Below, in pieces: positions 9,119 through 17,088 of a DNA stretch of 64,000 bases. The first letter of the stretch is position 1. Each line of letters begins with the position of its first letter. This DNA comes from Erythrobacter litoralis HTCC2594 (lineage in GTDB: Bacteria; Pseudomonadota; Alphaproteobacteria; Sphingomonadales; Sphingomonadaceae), in NCBI RefSeq assembly GCF_000013005.1, contig NC_007722.1, forward strand, positions 1,927,501-1,991,500, given 5' to 3'. The notes beneath the pieces were generated by a model, which saw nothing but the letters and a program-made list of their open reading frames with translations, was not told the origin of the DNA and did no database searches. The translations under genes and the position numbers were made by a program.

Positions 9119-10432
9119 ATGAAACGTATTGCCGTCGCACTGGCTGTTGCGACCGTCGCCGTTATCGGAGTCGGATATGCGATCGAGGATCCGGTGCCGG
9201 AAGCGCGAGCTGCAGCGATGTCTCCCGCATTCGGGCCTGCCTCATTCGATGAAGCATTGCAGGCAACGGCGCGGCGAGTCGAAGAGAAAAGGCGGCTGCA
9301 TAATGTCATGCCGGGTGAATGGTTGCGCACCGAGACCCTCGCGCTCGCGCTCATTGCGCGCCATCGACTTTCCGGCAATCCGGACGATCTCGCCGAAGCA
9401 GGCCGATTGCTTCGTAACAGTTTTTCCGGCCTCGAAGATCCTGCAGGTCCCAGCTTGACGCTCGCTCAACACGCCCTGATCGGGCACGATCTGCCAGCTG
9501 CGACTGAAGCGCTTGCGAAATTCGGACGGACTGCAGTGAAGCTTCCCCATGAACGTTCGACTGCGCTTGCTCTTACCGGCGATATCGCTTTCCAGCGTGG
9601 CGATCTCGCGGAGGCAGAACGTGCCTATGACGAAGCGGCCCGCCTGACACCTGGCTTCGCCACCGCGGCACGGCGCGCGAACCTGCAATTGTGGCGCGGC
9701 GAACCGGCGTCGGCTCTCGCAATTGCCGAACAGGGCATGCTCGAAAGCAGGATGCCGCCGCAGGATCATGCCCGAGCGGCGCTCCTTTTTGCGAATTTTG
9801 CGTATGCCGCAGGCGATCTCGACCTCGCAGGTCGTTGGGTCGAACGCGCAGGTGAAGTCTTTGCGGGTTACTGGCTGACAGAAGCCTATGCCGCCCAGCA
9901 CAGGGCCGCGACAGGCGACATGGATGGCGCCATCGACGCACTCAAGGAACTCGCCCTGGCCACCGGTGAGCCCGAAGTCGTGGATACGCTCGTGGGGCTC
10001 TTGCTGCATGTCGGCAGGGATCAGGAGGCCCGCCGCTGGACCGTGCATGCGAGCGAATTATGGAACGCAAAGCTTGCGGAAAGCCGCGATGCCTATCGTC
10101 TGCATGCGGCGGAACACCATCTCGATTTCGGCGATCCCGCGCGCGCGCTGGCCCTGGCACGCGAAGAAGTCGCCAAGCGGCCTTTCGGCGAAGCGATAGA
10201 AGTGCTCGCCTCCGCTTACCTCGCCAACGACCGCCCCGCAGAAGCGCTCGAGTGGCTGGAAACCGCGGAAAGCAAAGGCTTTCGCGCCGTGTCGCTCGAC
10301 ATGGCCCGCGGCGAAGTGCTGGAAGCGCTCGGACACAACGCAGAGGCGGAGCGATTCTACGCACGTGCCGAAAAGCTTAATCCGGATGCGCGCGGGTCCA
10401 TGCGCAAATTGCTGCGCTTCGGGCATTACTGA
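9119..10432 (+). CDS. Exported TPR-repeat protein
   Basis: A 437-residue, alpha-helical, alanine/glutamate-rich protein. It has an N-terminal hydrophobic segment (RIAVALAVATVAVIGVGYAI) and TPR-like units such as ALTGDIAFQRGDLAEAERAY, EVLASAYLANDRPAEALEWL and GEVLEALGHNAEAERFY. ATG 9119 follows AGGAACGCG and precedes the signal sequence; the longer frame from 9038 is not supported. It is the third gene of the DUF4331 operon (77 bp gap) and is likely a periplasmic scaffold for the two upstream products, by inference. Confidence 0.85.
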   Translation: MKRIAVALAVATVAVIGVGYAIEDPVPEARAAAMSPAFGPASFDEALQATARRVEEKRRLHNVMPGEWLRTETLALALIARHRLSGNPDDLAEAGRLLRNSFSGLEDPAGPSLTLAQHALIGHDLPAATEALAKFGRTAVKLPHERSTALALTGDIAFQRGDLAEAERAYDEAARLTPGFATAARRANLQLWRGEPASALAIAEQGMLESRMPPQDHARAALLFANFAYAAGDLDLAGRWVERAGEVFAGYWLTEAYAAQHRAATGDMDGAIDALKELALATGEPEVVDTLVGLLLHVGRDQEARRWTVHASELWNAKLAESRDAYRLHAAEHHLDFGDPARALALAREEVAKRPFGEAIEVLASAYLANDRPAEALEWLETAESKGFRAVSLDMARGEVLEALGHNAEAERFYARAEKLNPDARGSMRKLLRFGHY

Positions 10433-10440
10433 TCATCTGG

Positions 10441-10600
10441 GAAACGGTTGAACCGAGGGCGCCGCTCGGGTAGCTACGCGCTGCTTTTGGCCCGTGGCGG
10501 AGAGGCGTTCCTGCGGAGGTTAGGAACGGGTGCCCCACCGGCCCGACCGGCTCCTGCCTTCCTGGGAGCATGCGGGCACCTCAATGCCCAGATTGGAAGG
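10441..10600 (+). ncRNA. Candidate structured leader / cis-regulatory RNA of the trans-sulfuration gene
   Basis: The 178-bp gap before the cystathionine gamma-synthase family gene folds into several clean stems. CCGAG 10453-10457 pairs CTCGG 10465-10469. CGTTCCT 10506-10512 pairs AGGAACG 10522-10528 over a 9-nt loop. GGTGCCC 10529-10535 pairs GGGCACC 10574-10580 and encloses two smaller hairpins (CCGG 10538-10541 with 10547-10550; GCTCC 10550-10554 with GGAGC 10565-10569). This makes a three-way junction just before the ribosome binding site. I cannot match it to SAM-II, SAH, cobalamin or another class I know, so the ligand is open. Confidence 0.5.
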
Positions 10601-10610
10601 ACCTGATCCC

Positions 10611-11930
10611 ATGACCGACGCCGTCGACGCGACCGACCAGCCGACCCCGCGCCGCAATCCCAAACCCAAGGCGACCACGATCAATGGCCGTGAGATGAAG
10701 CCCAGCACGCTCATGATGGGCCACGGTTTCGATCCAGCGCTTTCGGAGGGCTCGCTCAAAAGCCCGATTTTCCTCACCAGCACCTTCGCCTTCGAGAACG
10801 CCGCGGCAGGCAAGCGCCATTTCGAACGCATCACCGGCCAGCGCCCGGGCGGTGCCGACGGCCTCGTCTATTCGCGCTTCAACGCGCCCAACCAGGAAAT
10901 CCTCGAAGACCGGCTGGCGATCTGGGACGGCGCGGAAGAGGCGCTGAGCTTCTCCAGCGGGATGACCGCCATTGCTATACTGATGCTGGCGGCTTGCAAG
11001 GCCGGTGACGTGATCGTGCATTCCGGCCCGCTCTACGCCGCGTCTGAAGGCTTCGTCGCCAAGACGATGGCGAAATTCGGCGTCACCTATGTCGATTTTC
11101 CTGCCGGGGCGAGCCGCAAAGAGCTCGACGAAGTGATGCAGAAGGCCAAGGCGCAGGCCGAAGCGCAGGGCGGCGAAGTGCCGCTGATCTATCTCGAGAG
11201 CCCGGGCAATCCGACCAATGCGCTGGTCGATGTCGAAGCCGTACGCGATGCGCGCGATGCGCATTTCGATGCCGATCGCTGCCCGATTGCGATCGACAAC
11301 ACCTTCCTCGGCCCGCTCTGGCAGCGCCCGCTCGAACATGGCGCTGACCTGGTGGTCTATTCGCTGACGAAGTATGTCGGCGGTCATTCAGACCTGGTTG
11401 CGGGGAGTGTCGCGGGGAAGAAGCGCTTCATTGATGCAATCCGCGCGCTGCGCAATACGATGGGCGGGATCGCCGATCCCAACACCGCATGGATGCTGTG
11501 CCGCAGCCTCGAAACCGTGGAACTGCGAATGCAGCGGGCAGGCGAGAACGCAGAAAAGGTCTGCGCATTTCTCGCCCAGCACCCGAAGGTGGAAGGCCTT
11601 GGCTATCTGGGGATGATCAAGGACGATCGGCAGAAGGACATCTACGATCGGCACTGCCTCGGTGCGGGCAGCACTTTCTCGCTGTTCCTCAAGGGTGGCG
11701 AGGCCGAGTGTTTCCGCTTCCTCGACGCGCTCAAGGTCGCCAAGCTCGCGGTAAGCCTCGGCGGGACGGAGACCCTCGCCAGCCATCCGGCCAGCATGAC
11801 ACACCTCTCGGTTGCGCATGGCAGGCGGCAGGAGCTCGGCATCACGGACAGCCTCGTGCGGATCAGCATCGGCATCGAAGACGCGGACGACCTGATCGCC
11901 GATTTCGAACAGGCGCTCGAGGCGGTCTAA
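10611..11930 (+). CDS. Cystathionine gamma-synthase family PLP enzyme
   Basis: A 439-residue fold-type I PLP enzyme of the Cys/Met metabolism family. Visible landmarks are FSSGMTAIA (phosphate-binding region), YLESPGNPTN, CPIAIDNTFLGP with the PLP-nitrogen Asp, and YSLTKYVGGHSD with the Schiff-base Lys. The family covers cystathionine gamma-synthase, beta- and gamma-lyases and methionine gamma-lyase; the sequence alone does not decide. ATG 10611 follows GGAAGGACC. The structured leader upstream suggests RNA-level control by a metabolite of methionine or cysteine metabolism (inference). Confidence 0.88.
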   Translation: MTDAVDATDQPTPRRNPKPKATTINGREMKPSTLMMGHGFDPALSEGSLKSPIFLTSTFAFENAAAGKRHFERITGQRPGGADGLVYSRFNAPNQEILEDRLAIWDGAEEALSFSSGMTAIAILMLAACKAGDVIVHSGPLYAASEGFVAKTMAKFGVTYVDFPAGASRKELDEVMQKAKAQAEAQGGEVPLIYLESPGNPTNALVDVEAVRDARDAHFDADRCPIAIDNTFLGPLWQRPLEHGADLVVYSLTKYVGGHSDLVAGSVAGKKRFIDAIRALRNTMGGIADPNTAWMLCRSLETVELRMQRAGENAEKVCAFLAQHPKVEGLGYLGMIKDDRQKDIYDRHCLGAGSTFSLFLKGGEAECFRFLDALKVAKLAVSLGGTETLASHPASMTHLSVAHGRRQELGITDSLVRISIGIEDADDLIADFEQALEAV

Positions 11931-11947
11931 GTCTTTGCCCCTGTTCT

Positions 11948-12052
11948 CGTCATTGCGAGGCGACGCAGTCGCCGTGGCAATCCATGGCCAAACTTCTCAG
12001 CAAGTACTGTGTTGCCATGGATCGCCGCGTCGCTACGCTCCTCGCGATGACG
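11948..12052. repeat. Palindromic intergenic repeat
   Basis: Imperfect inverted arms begin CGTCATTGCGAG (11949-11960) and end CTCGCGATGACG (12041-12052), with CCATGG-centred inner arms. This is a widespread bacterial intergenic repeat type. It fills the gap between the PLP enzyme gene and purT. Confidence 0.85.
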
Positions 12053-12074
12053 ATTGAATAGGGAAGGCGCTTGA

Positions 12075-13247
12075 ATGCCACACACGGCAAAGATCCTGCT
12101 GCTCGGCTCGGGCGAGCTCGGACGCGAATTCGTCATCTCGGCCAAGCGGCTGGGCGCTTACGTGGTGGCCTGCGATGCCTATGCGGCCGCGCCAGCCATG
12201 CAGGTGGCGGATGCGAGCGAAGTGCTGTCCATGCTCGATGCCGACGCGCTGCGCGCAGTGGTAGCGAAACACCATCCCGATTATGTCGTGCCGGAGATCG
12301 AGGCGATCCGCACCGAGGTGCTGGCCGAGATCGAGGCGGATGGCTTCAATGTCGTACCCAGCGCCTATGCCACCCAAATGACGATGAACCGCGATGCCAT
12401 CCGCGACCTTGCCGCGCAGGAACTGGGCATCACCACTTCGCGCTATCGCTATGCCAAGAACCTGGAGGAAGTGCGCGCCGCCGCCGAGTTCACCGGATAC
12501 CCCTGCGTCATCAAACCGGTCATGTCCTCCAGCGGCAAGGGCCAGAGCACGGTCCGCTCTGCCGACAAGCTGGAAGAAGCGTGGGACTATGCCGTCGCCA
12601 ACATGCGCGGCGACAGGAAGCGCGTGATCGTCGAGCAGTTCATCGACTTCGATTACGAGATCACGCTCCTCACCGTGCGCCACAAGGACGGTATCACGTT
12701 CTGCCCCCCGATTGGCCACCGCCAGGAGCGCGGCGATTATCGTGAAAGCTGGCAACCCGCGACCATGAGCAAGCCTGCCATTGCAGCAGCGCAGGAAATG
12801 GCGGAGAAAGTCGTCACCGCGCTGCAGGGCAATGGCAAGGGATTTGGGCTGTTCGGCGTGGAATTCTTCGTGAAGGGTGAGGAAGTCATTTTCTCCGAGC
12901 TGAGCCCGCGCCCGCACGATACCGGCATGGTGACCTCGGTCAGCCAGAACCTCAGCGAATTCGACCTGCATGCGCGCGCCATCATGGGATTGCACGTCCC
13001 CTCTGAGATCCTCGCGCGCCCGTCTGCCAGCGCCGTGATTCTCGCCGAGCAAGAGAGCGAGACAGTCAGCTATTCGGGCCTCGCCGCAGCAATGGAAGGC
13101 GGCGCCGACATCCGCATTTTCGGCAAGCCGAACACCCGCCCCTACCGGCGCATGGGCGTCGCTCTCGCGACGGGCGGCGATACCGATTATGCGCGCACCG
13201 CTGCGGTCGCTGCGGCTAACAAGCTGCACATTCACTACGGAGACTAG
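12075..13247 (+). CDS. purT: Formate-dependent phosphoribosylglycinamide formyltransferase
   Basis: PurT makes formyl-GAR from GAR, formate and ATP, the folate-independent alternative to PurN in purine synthesis. The 390-residue protein shows the ATP-grasp order: N-domain ILLLGSGELGREF, then EIEAIRTEVL, the ATP-binding loop VIKPVMSSSGKGQS, VIVEQFIDFDYEITLL, and the metal-binding VEFFVKGEEVIFSELSPRPHDTG. Length and motifs match E. coli PurT. ATG 12075 follows GGGAAGGCGC. The next gene starts 4 bp after the stop. Confidence 0.96.
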   Translation: MPHTAKILLLGSGELGREFVISAKRLGAYVVACDAYAAAPAMQVADASEVLSMLDADALRAVVAKHHPDYVVPEIEAIRTEVLAEIEADGFNVVPSAYATQMTMNRDAIRDLAAQELGITTSRYRYAKNLEEVRAAAEFTGYPCVIKPVMSSSGKGQSTVRSADKLEEAWDYAVANMRGDRKRVIVEQFIDFDYEITLLTVRHKDGITFCPPIGHRQERGDYRESWQPATMSKPAIAAAQEMAEKVVTALQGNGKGFGLFGVEFFVKGEEVIFSELSPRPHDTGMVTSVSQNLSEFDLHARAIMGLHVPSEILARPSASAVILAEQESETVSYSGLAAAMEGGADIRIFGKPNTRPYRRMGVALATGGDTDYARTAAVAAANKLHIHYGD

Positions 13248-13251
13248 CGTC

Positions 13252-14046
13252 ATGACCAAGCCCGTGTTTCTCGTGATCGGTGCCGGAGCGGGCATCGGCG
13301 GCCATGCAGCGAAGCGCTTCGCCAAAGGCGGCTATCACGCGGTGTTGGCGCGCCGGTCCGACGAGGAAGGCCTCGGGCGGCTGGTCCGGCAGATCGAAGA
13401 GGCAGGCGGCAGCGCGAGTGGCATGCTGCTCGACGTAAGCGACGACGGCACGATCGAAGACCTGGTCGAGCGCATCGAGACCGATGTCGGACCCATCGAC
13501 ACCGCGCTCTACAATCTCGGCGCGCAAATCGGGAATCGCCCCCTGAGCGATACGCCGCACCGCACCTTCGAACTCGGCTGGCGTCTCGGCTGCTTCGGCC
13601 TGTTCCGTCTCGCCCATGCTGTATTGCCGCATATGGTCGAGCGCGGAAAAGGGACCTTATTGGTCACCAGCGCCACCGCAGCCGTGCGCGGCAATGCGGG
13701 GCAGCACAGCCATGCCGCCGCGATGGGCGGTCGCCGCATGCTGTGCCAGACCCTCAACGCCGAATTCGCTCCGCAGGGCGTGCATGTCGCGCATGTCGTG
13801 GTCGACGGCTCGGTCGATGCGCCCGACACGCTGGGCAAACTTCTCGGCGACAAGTTCGAAGCCTACAAGGCGCACAAGGGCGAGGACGGGGTGATCGACC
13901 CGGCGAACCTCGCGGATACCTATTGGCACCTCGCCCAGCAGCCGCGCAATTGCTGGACCCACGAACTCGACGTGCGACCGTTTACCGACGTGCCATGGTG
14001 GAACGACAACCCGCCGGCGGCGATCGATACGAAGGCGAAGAAATAG
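13252..14046 (+). CDS. Atypical SDR-fold protein lacking the YxxxK pair
   Basis: A 264-residue Rossmann-fold protein with the N-terminal glycine motif (VIGAGAGIGGHAAKRF) and an NLGAQ motif in place of NNAG. Where classical SDRs have S...YxxxK, this protein reads SATAAVRG...HSHAAAMGGRRM, so the catalytic Tyr and Lys are both missing. It may bind NAD(P) without classical SDR catalysis, or use another mechanism. The gene sits 4 bp after purT and is probably cotranscribed. A specific substrate cannot be given. Confidence 0.8.
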   Translation: MTKPVFLVIGAGAGIGGHAAKRFAKGGYHAVLARRSDEEGLGRLVRQIEEAGGSASGMLLDVSDDGTIEDLVERIETDVGPIDTALYNLGAQIGNRPLSDTPHRTFELGWRLGCFGLFRLAHAVLPHMVERGKGTLLVTSATAAVRGNAGQHSHAAAMGGRRMLCQTLNAEFAPQGVHVAHVVVDGSVDAPDTLGKLLGDKFEAYKAHKGEDGVIDPANLADTYWHLAQQPRNCWTHELDVRPFTDVPWWNDNPPAAIDTKAKK

Positions 14047-14052
14047 GGGCGG

Positions 14053-14586
14053 CTACCCCTTCCACTCGCGTCGTTCTTCGGCCGCCTTGAGCACTTCGTA
14101 CGACAGTTGCAGCTTCTGAAATTCCTCCGCCGCTTCCTTGTCGCCCGGCTTTACGTCGGGATGCACGGCCTTGGCCTTGACCCGATAGGCTTTCTTGACT
14201 GCGGCGAAATCGGCGTCGGCTTCGAGTTCCAGCACATCCAGCGCGCGCATTTCATCGGCGGAACGGCTGCCGTCGCCTGATCCGGCCCAGCCATAGTGGG
14301 AGGCTTCGGCATAGCCGGCACTTTCGGCCTGTTCGCTCTTGGCGCGGGCGGCTTTCTCGGCCTTGTCGAGGCCTTCGAAATAATCCCATTTGCGATTGTA
14401 TTCCGCCGCGTGCGACTGGCAGAACATCCACCGTTCCGGGCTGTTCGGCGCCTTGGGCGCGGGGCAATCGCCCGGCTCTTCGCAGCCATGCCGGTCGCAA
14501 ATGCGGACATTCGTCGCTTCGCGCGAGCCGCCGTAAGGGCGCCAGCGGGGAAAGCCCCAATCGTCGGAGCGGCGCGCCTTAGGCAC
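14053..14586 (-). CDS. J-domain protein with N-terminal cysteine-rich segment
   Basis: A 177-residue protein. The C-terminal about 60 residues are a J domain with the HPD signature (KAVHPDVKPGDKEAAEEF), which stimulates DnaK ATPase. The N-terminal half has a CDRHGCEEPGDCPAPKAP segment and a CQSHAAEYN stretch with spaced Cys/His that may bind metal, then a short charged helix. No zinc-finger or C-terminal DnaJ domains are present, so it is a small specialised co-chaperone. It converges with the SDR gene upstream. Confidence 0.9.
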   Translation of the reverse strand: MPKARRSDDWGFPRWRPYGGSREATNVRICDRHGCEEPGDCPAPKAPNSPERWMFCQSHAAEYNRKWDYFEGLDKAEKAARAKSEQAESAGYAEASHYGWAGSGDGSRSADEMRALDVLELEADADFAAVKKAYRVKAKAVHPDVKPGDKEAAEEFQKLQLSYEVLKAAEERREWKG

Positions 14587-14679
14587 GACGAGGAAATGCT
14601 GTTGGTCGGGAAGACATCGCGGTCAGTCTAGGCCTTCTTGTGCTTCCTGCCAATGTCGGGAACCAGTTTCATACTGAAA

Positions 14680-14694
14680 TGTTGCATTGCAACA
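14680..14694. promoter_or_regulatory. Perfect 7-1-7 palindrome, candidate operator
   Basis: TGTTGCATTGCAACA is an exact inverted repeat centred at 14687. It lies 58 bp before the start of the small ORF at 14752 and between two oppositely oriented units. The cognate regulator is unknown. Confidence 0.4.
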
Positions 14695-14751
14695 GATCGT
14701 TCACCTCTCGGCGCTAGGTAGCGTCGCTCCCCAGGAACCGAAGATAGCACG

Positions 14752-14916
14752 ATGAACCGCCCGATGAGCCAGCAACTGACCTTTTCCGCCAGCGTCTGCG
14801 CGCTGACCATGGCGCTGTTCGCGCTCGCCAGTTCGCCGGCGTTCAATGCTTCGGGTTCGGGTTCGGGCGCGACTGCTGCGCAGCCGATCACGGTGACGGC
14901 CTTTACCCAGCGTTGA
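14752..14916 (+). CDS. Small exported hypothetical protein (54 aa)
   Basis: ATG 14752 opens a 54-residue frame with a hydrophobic helix (LTFSASVCALTMALFALASSPAF) and then a GSGSGA linker and short tail ending FTQR. This looks like a signal peptide or single membrane anchor with a very short mature part. Codon use resembles its neighbours. It lies downstream of a perfect palindrome. It is too short for family assignment. The overlapping minus-strand frame (14628-14891) lacks these features and is considered a shadow. Confidence 0.55.
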   Translation: MNRPMSQQLTFSASVCALTMALFALASSPAFNASGSGSGATAAQPITVTAFTQR

Positions 14917-14959
14917 GGCTAGGAAGGGCTCCGCGGCAAGCGAAGCCCCTCCCCGACAA

Positions 14960-15472
14960 TCAGTTGATGACGACCGTCACCGCGCGGCGGTTCTGCGCCC
15001 ATGCCTCGGGTGTGGAAGCGGTTGCGACCGGGCGCTCCTCACCGTAACTCACCGTCGAAATGCGGGTCGCCGGAATGCCCAGGCTGACAAGATAGTTCTT
15101 GGCCGCATTGGCGCGACGCTCGCCCAGCGCGAGGTTGTAATCGCGGGTGCCGCGTTCGTCGGCATGCCCTTCGATCGTGACGGTAACATTCGGGTACTGG
15201 CTGAGATACTGCGCCTGCGTCTGCAGGGCGGCGGCATCGGCGCTGTCGATGTTGAACCGGTCGGTGTCGAAATAGATGATGTTCTGCCCGTTCACCGCGC
15301 GTACGAAGTGCTCCTGCGTACCCACTGCCGGGCCGGCCGGGGTCGTCGGCGTTGTCGGCGCCGTCGCGACCGGGCCCGGATCGGGCGGCAGTTCGTCGGG
15401 CGCGGTGGTCTTGCAGGCGGCAAGGCTGGCAGTCCCGGCCAGCATCATAACTGCAGCGAATTTGGTATTCAT
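14960..15472 (-). CDS. pal: Peptidoglycan-associated lipoprotein Pal
   Basis: Pal anchors the outer membrane to peptidoglycan and pairs with TolB in envelope constriction at division. The 170-residue protein has a lipobox (ASLAAC), a proline/threonine linker and a C-terminal OmpA-like domain with IYFDTDRFNI, VTIEGHADERGT and LGERRANAAKNYL, which are the meso-DAP binding residues. It is last in the ybgC-tolQ-tolR-tolA-tolB-pal order. The ATG at 15470-15472 places the signal peptide correctly; the longer frame adds nothing recognisable. Confidence 0.95.
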   Translation of the reverse strand: MNTKFAAVMMLAGTASLAACKTTAPDELPPDPGPVATAPTTPTTPAGPAVGTQEHFVRAVNGQNIIYFDTDRFNIDSADAAALQTQAQYLSQYPNVTVTIEGHADERGTRDYNLALGERRANAAKNYLVSLGIPATRISTVSYGEERPVATASTPEAWAQNRRAVTVVIN

Positions 15473-15555
15473 GGCTAGTTCCTCACCAATATAGATTGCC
15501 CTGTTTGTGCGGCACGACCCGCCCCTGTTCTTCAAGTGTCCTGGATAGAACGCGA

Positions 15556-17088
15556 TTATGGCAAAATCGGTCCCCAGGCCGGATCCGAAGCGTCGACAGG
15601 CGTGTTGAGCCGCCGCAGATTGTCCCCGGTCAGGTCGACCTGGTAGAGCGCCGTGCGCCCGGTATTACGCTCGGTACGGAAGAACTGGATGATCCGGCCG
15701 TTGGGTGCCCAGGTCGGCGCTTCGTCTTGCCAACCGTTCGACAGTTTGCGGAAGTTGCGCCCGTTGGGGCTCATGACCGCTATGTTGAAATCGCCCGGGA
15801 TGTAGGTGAAGGCGATCTGGTCGCCGCGCGGGCTCCATTCCGGCGTAGCCGCGCGCCCGCCGAAGAAGCTGATGCGGCGCTGGTTCGTACCGTCCGAATT
15901 CATGATGTAGACCTGCTGGCTGCCCGAGCGGTCGCTTTCGAACACGATCTGACTGCCATCGGGCGAATACGAGCCGCCGACGTCGATGCCCGGCTCGGTG
16001 GTCAACCGCACGCTCGGCCCGCCTTCGGCGCTGACGCGATAGATGTCGGTATTGCCGTTCACCGCCATGGAATAGAGGATCCAGCGTCCGTCGGGGCTCC
16101 AGCGCGGGGCGAAGGTCGGGTTGGTGCTCTCGGTCACCAATTGCTGCCGCCCTGTGCCGATATCGTAGATATAGATGCGCGGATTGCCGTCGACGTAGCT
16201 GAGATAGAGCAGGCGGCGGTAATCGGGCGAGTAGCGCGGTGTCAGCGCCGTCGCGCGACCGGTGGTGATGAAGCGATGGTTGGCCCCGTCGCTGTCCATG
16301 ATGGCCAGCCGCTTGGTGCGATTATCCTTGGGACCGGTTTCGGCGATGTAGGCGATACGGCTATCGAAGAACGGACTTTCGCCCGTCAGGCGCGAATAGA
16401 CGAGGTCCGAACACTTGTGCGCCGCGCGGCGCCAATCGGCGGGCGGCACCACCCAGCCGGAGCGGACGAGCTCGTCGCGGAGGGCCATGTCGTAAAGATA
16501 GCAGCCGACGACAAGATTGCCGTCACCGCGCGCGCGGACGTAGCCGTGAACGAGCATTTCCGCGCCGCGGTTGGACCAGACCGCCCATTGCGGATCGGTG
16601 ATCTGCGGAAAGGTCGGCCGCGGCAGCCCGTCGGGTCCCGAAGGCTTGAACAGTCCGTTGTTGCGCAGATTGTTGCTGATTACCCGGGCAAGTTCGGCCC
16701 CGAGCGCGCCCGTACCCTGCGCGTTGGCAGGAGTTGCAACGTCCCGGTCGGTGGCGAAGGCCGGGATGGCAATGCCGAGATCGTCGAGATTACCCTCGAA
16801 GGAGACCGAGCCGGTGAGACCGCCTTCATCACCATCCTGCGCCGACGAGGCATCGGCGGCGACCTGCTCGACCGCACCACCGCGTGGCGGCGGCGAGGCG
16901 AGGTCCTGCGCGGCTAGCGGAGTAATCAGGCCCACCAGGGCGAAGGCACCGAGCAGCGTGCCTCTCGACAAGGCATCTCGACCTTGCTCGATGCCTGCAC
17001 GAGACCAACGGTTCAAAAAAATTCCGTTCGTCCCGAGCAGCGATCGAGCGAAGCGGAGCGAAGACGAGAGCGCGTGTCGAGGGGTCAT
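15556..17088 (-). CDS. tolB: Tol-Pal system beta-propeller protein TolB with unusual N-terminal extension
   Basis: Periplasmic TolB links Pal to TolA. The mature part has the N-terminal alpha/beta domain and repeated propeller blades (PRYSPDYRRLLYLS, PRWSPDGRWILYS, GSYSPDGSQIVFESDRSG, PEWSPRGDQIAFT). The ATG at 17086-17088 overlaps the tolA stop (ATGA) and gives 510 residues. The first about 40 residues (MTPRHALSSSLRFARS...) come from a palindromic repeat and precede the true signal sequence (TLLGAFALVGLITPLAAQ). An in-frame TTG at 16969-16971 just before the signal sequence is the alternative start. TolB is usually about 430-460 residues. Confidence 0.93.
   Translation of the reverse strand: MTPRHALSSSLRFARSLLGTNGIFLNRWSRAGIEQGRDALSRGTLLGAFALVGLITPLAAQDLASPPPRGGAVEQVAADASSAQDGDEGGLTGSVSFEGNLDDLGIAIPAFATDRDVATPANAQGTGALGAELARVISNNLRNNGLFKPSGPDGLPRPTFPQITDPQWAVWSNRGAEMLVHGYVRARGDGNLVVGCYLYDMALRDELVRSGWVVPPADWRRAAHKCSDLVYSRLTGESPFFDSRIAYIAETGPKDNRTKRLAIMDSDGANHRFITTGRATALTPRYSPDYRRLLYLSYVDGNPRIYIYDIGTGRQQLVTESTNPTFAPRWSPDGRWILYSMAVNGNTDIYRVSAEGGPSVRLTTEPGIDVGGSYSPDGSQIVFESDRSGSQQVYIMNSDGTNQRRISFFGGRAATPEWSPRGDQIAFTYIPGDFNIAVMSPNGRNFRKLSNGWQDEAPTWAPNGRIIQFFRTERNTGRTALYQVDLTGDNLRRLNTPVDASDPAWGPILP
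16970..17085. repeat. Repeat element at the tolA-tolB junction, read as TolB N-terminus
   Basis: CCGTTCGTCCCGAGC near 17023-17038 and GTGTCGAGGGG near 17074-17084 resemble the arms of the repeat family seen at 21.4, 21.9 and 34.2 kb, with extra GAGCGAAGC-type sequence between. A second inverted pair, GGCATC 16972-16977 and GATGCC 16986-16991, lies next to it. The element stays in frame with TolB from the upstream ATG. Confidence 0.6.

Noticed and set aside
10441..10600. SAM-II, SAH or cobalamin riboswitch
   Set aside because: Stems are real but the conserved core sequences of these classes are not seen; kept as unassigned.
15496..16917. 473-codon plus-strand frame opposite tolB
   Set aside because: Antisense shadow; tolB propeller motifs are unmistakable on the other strand.
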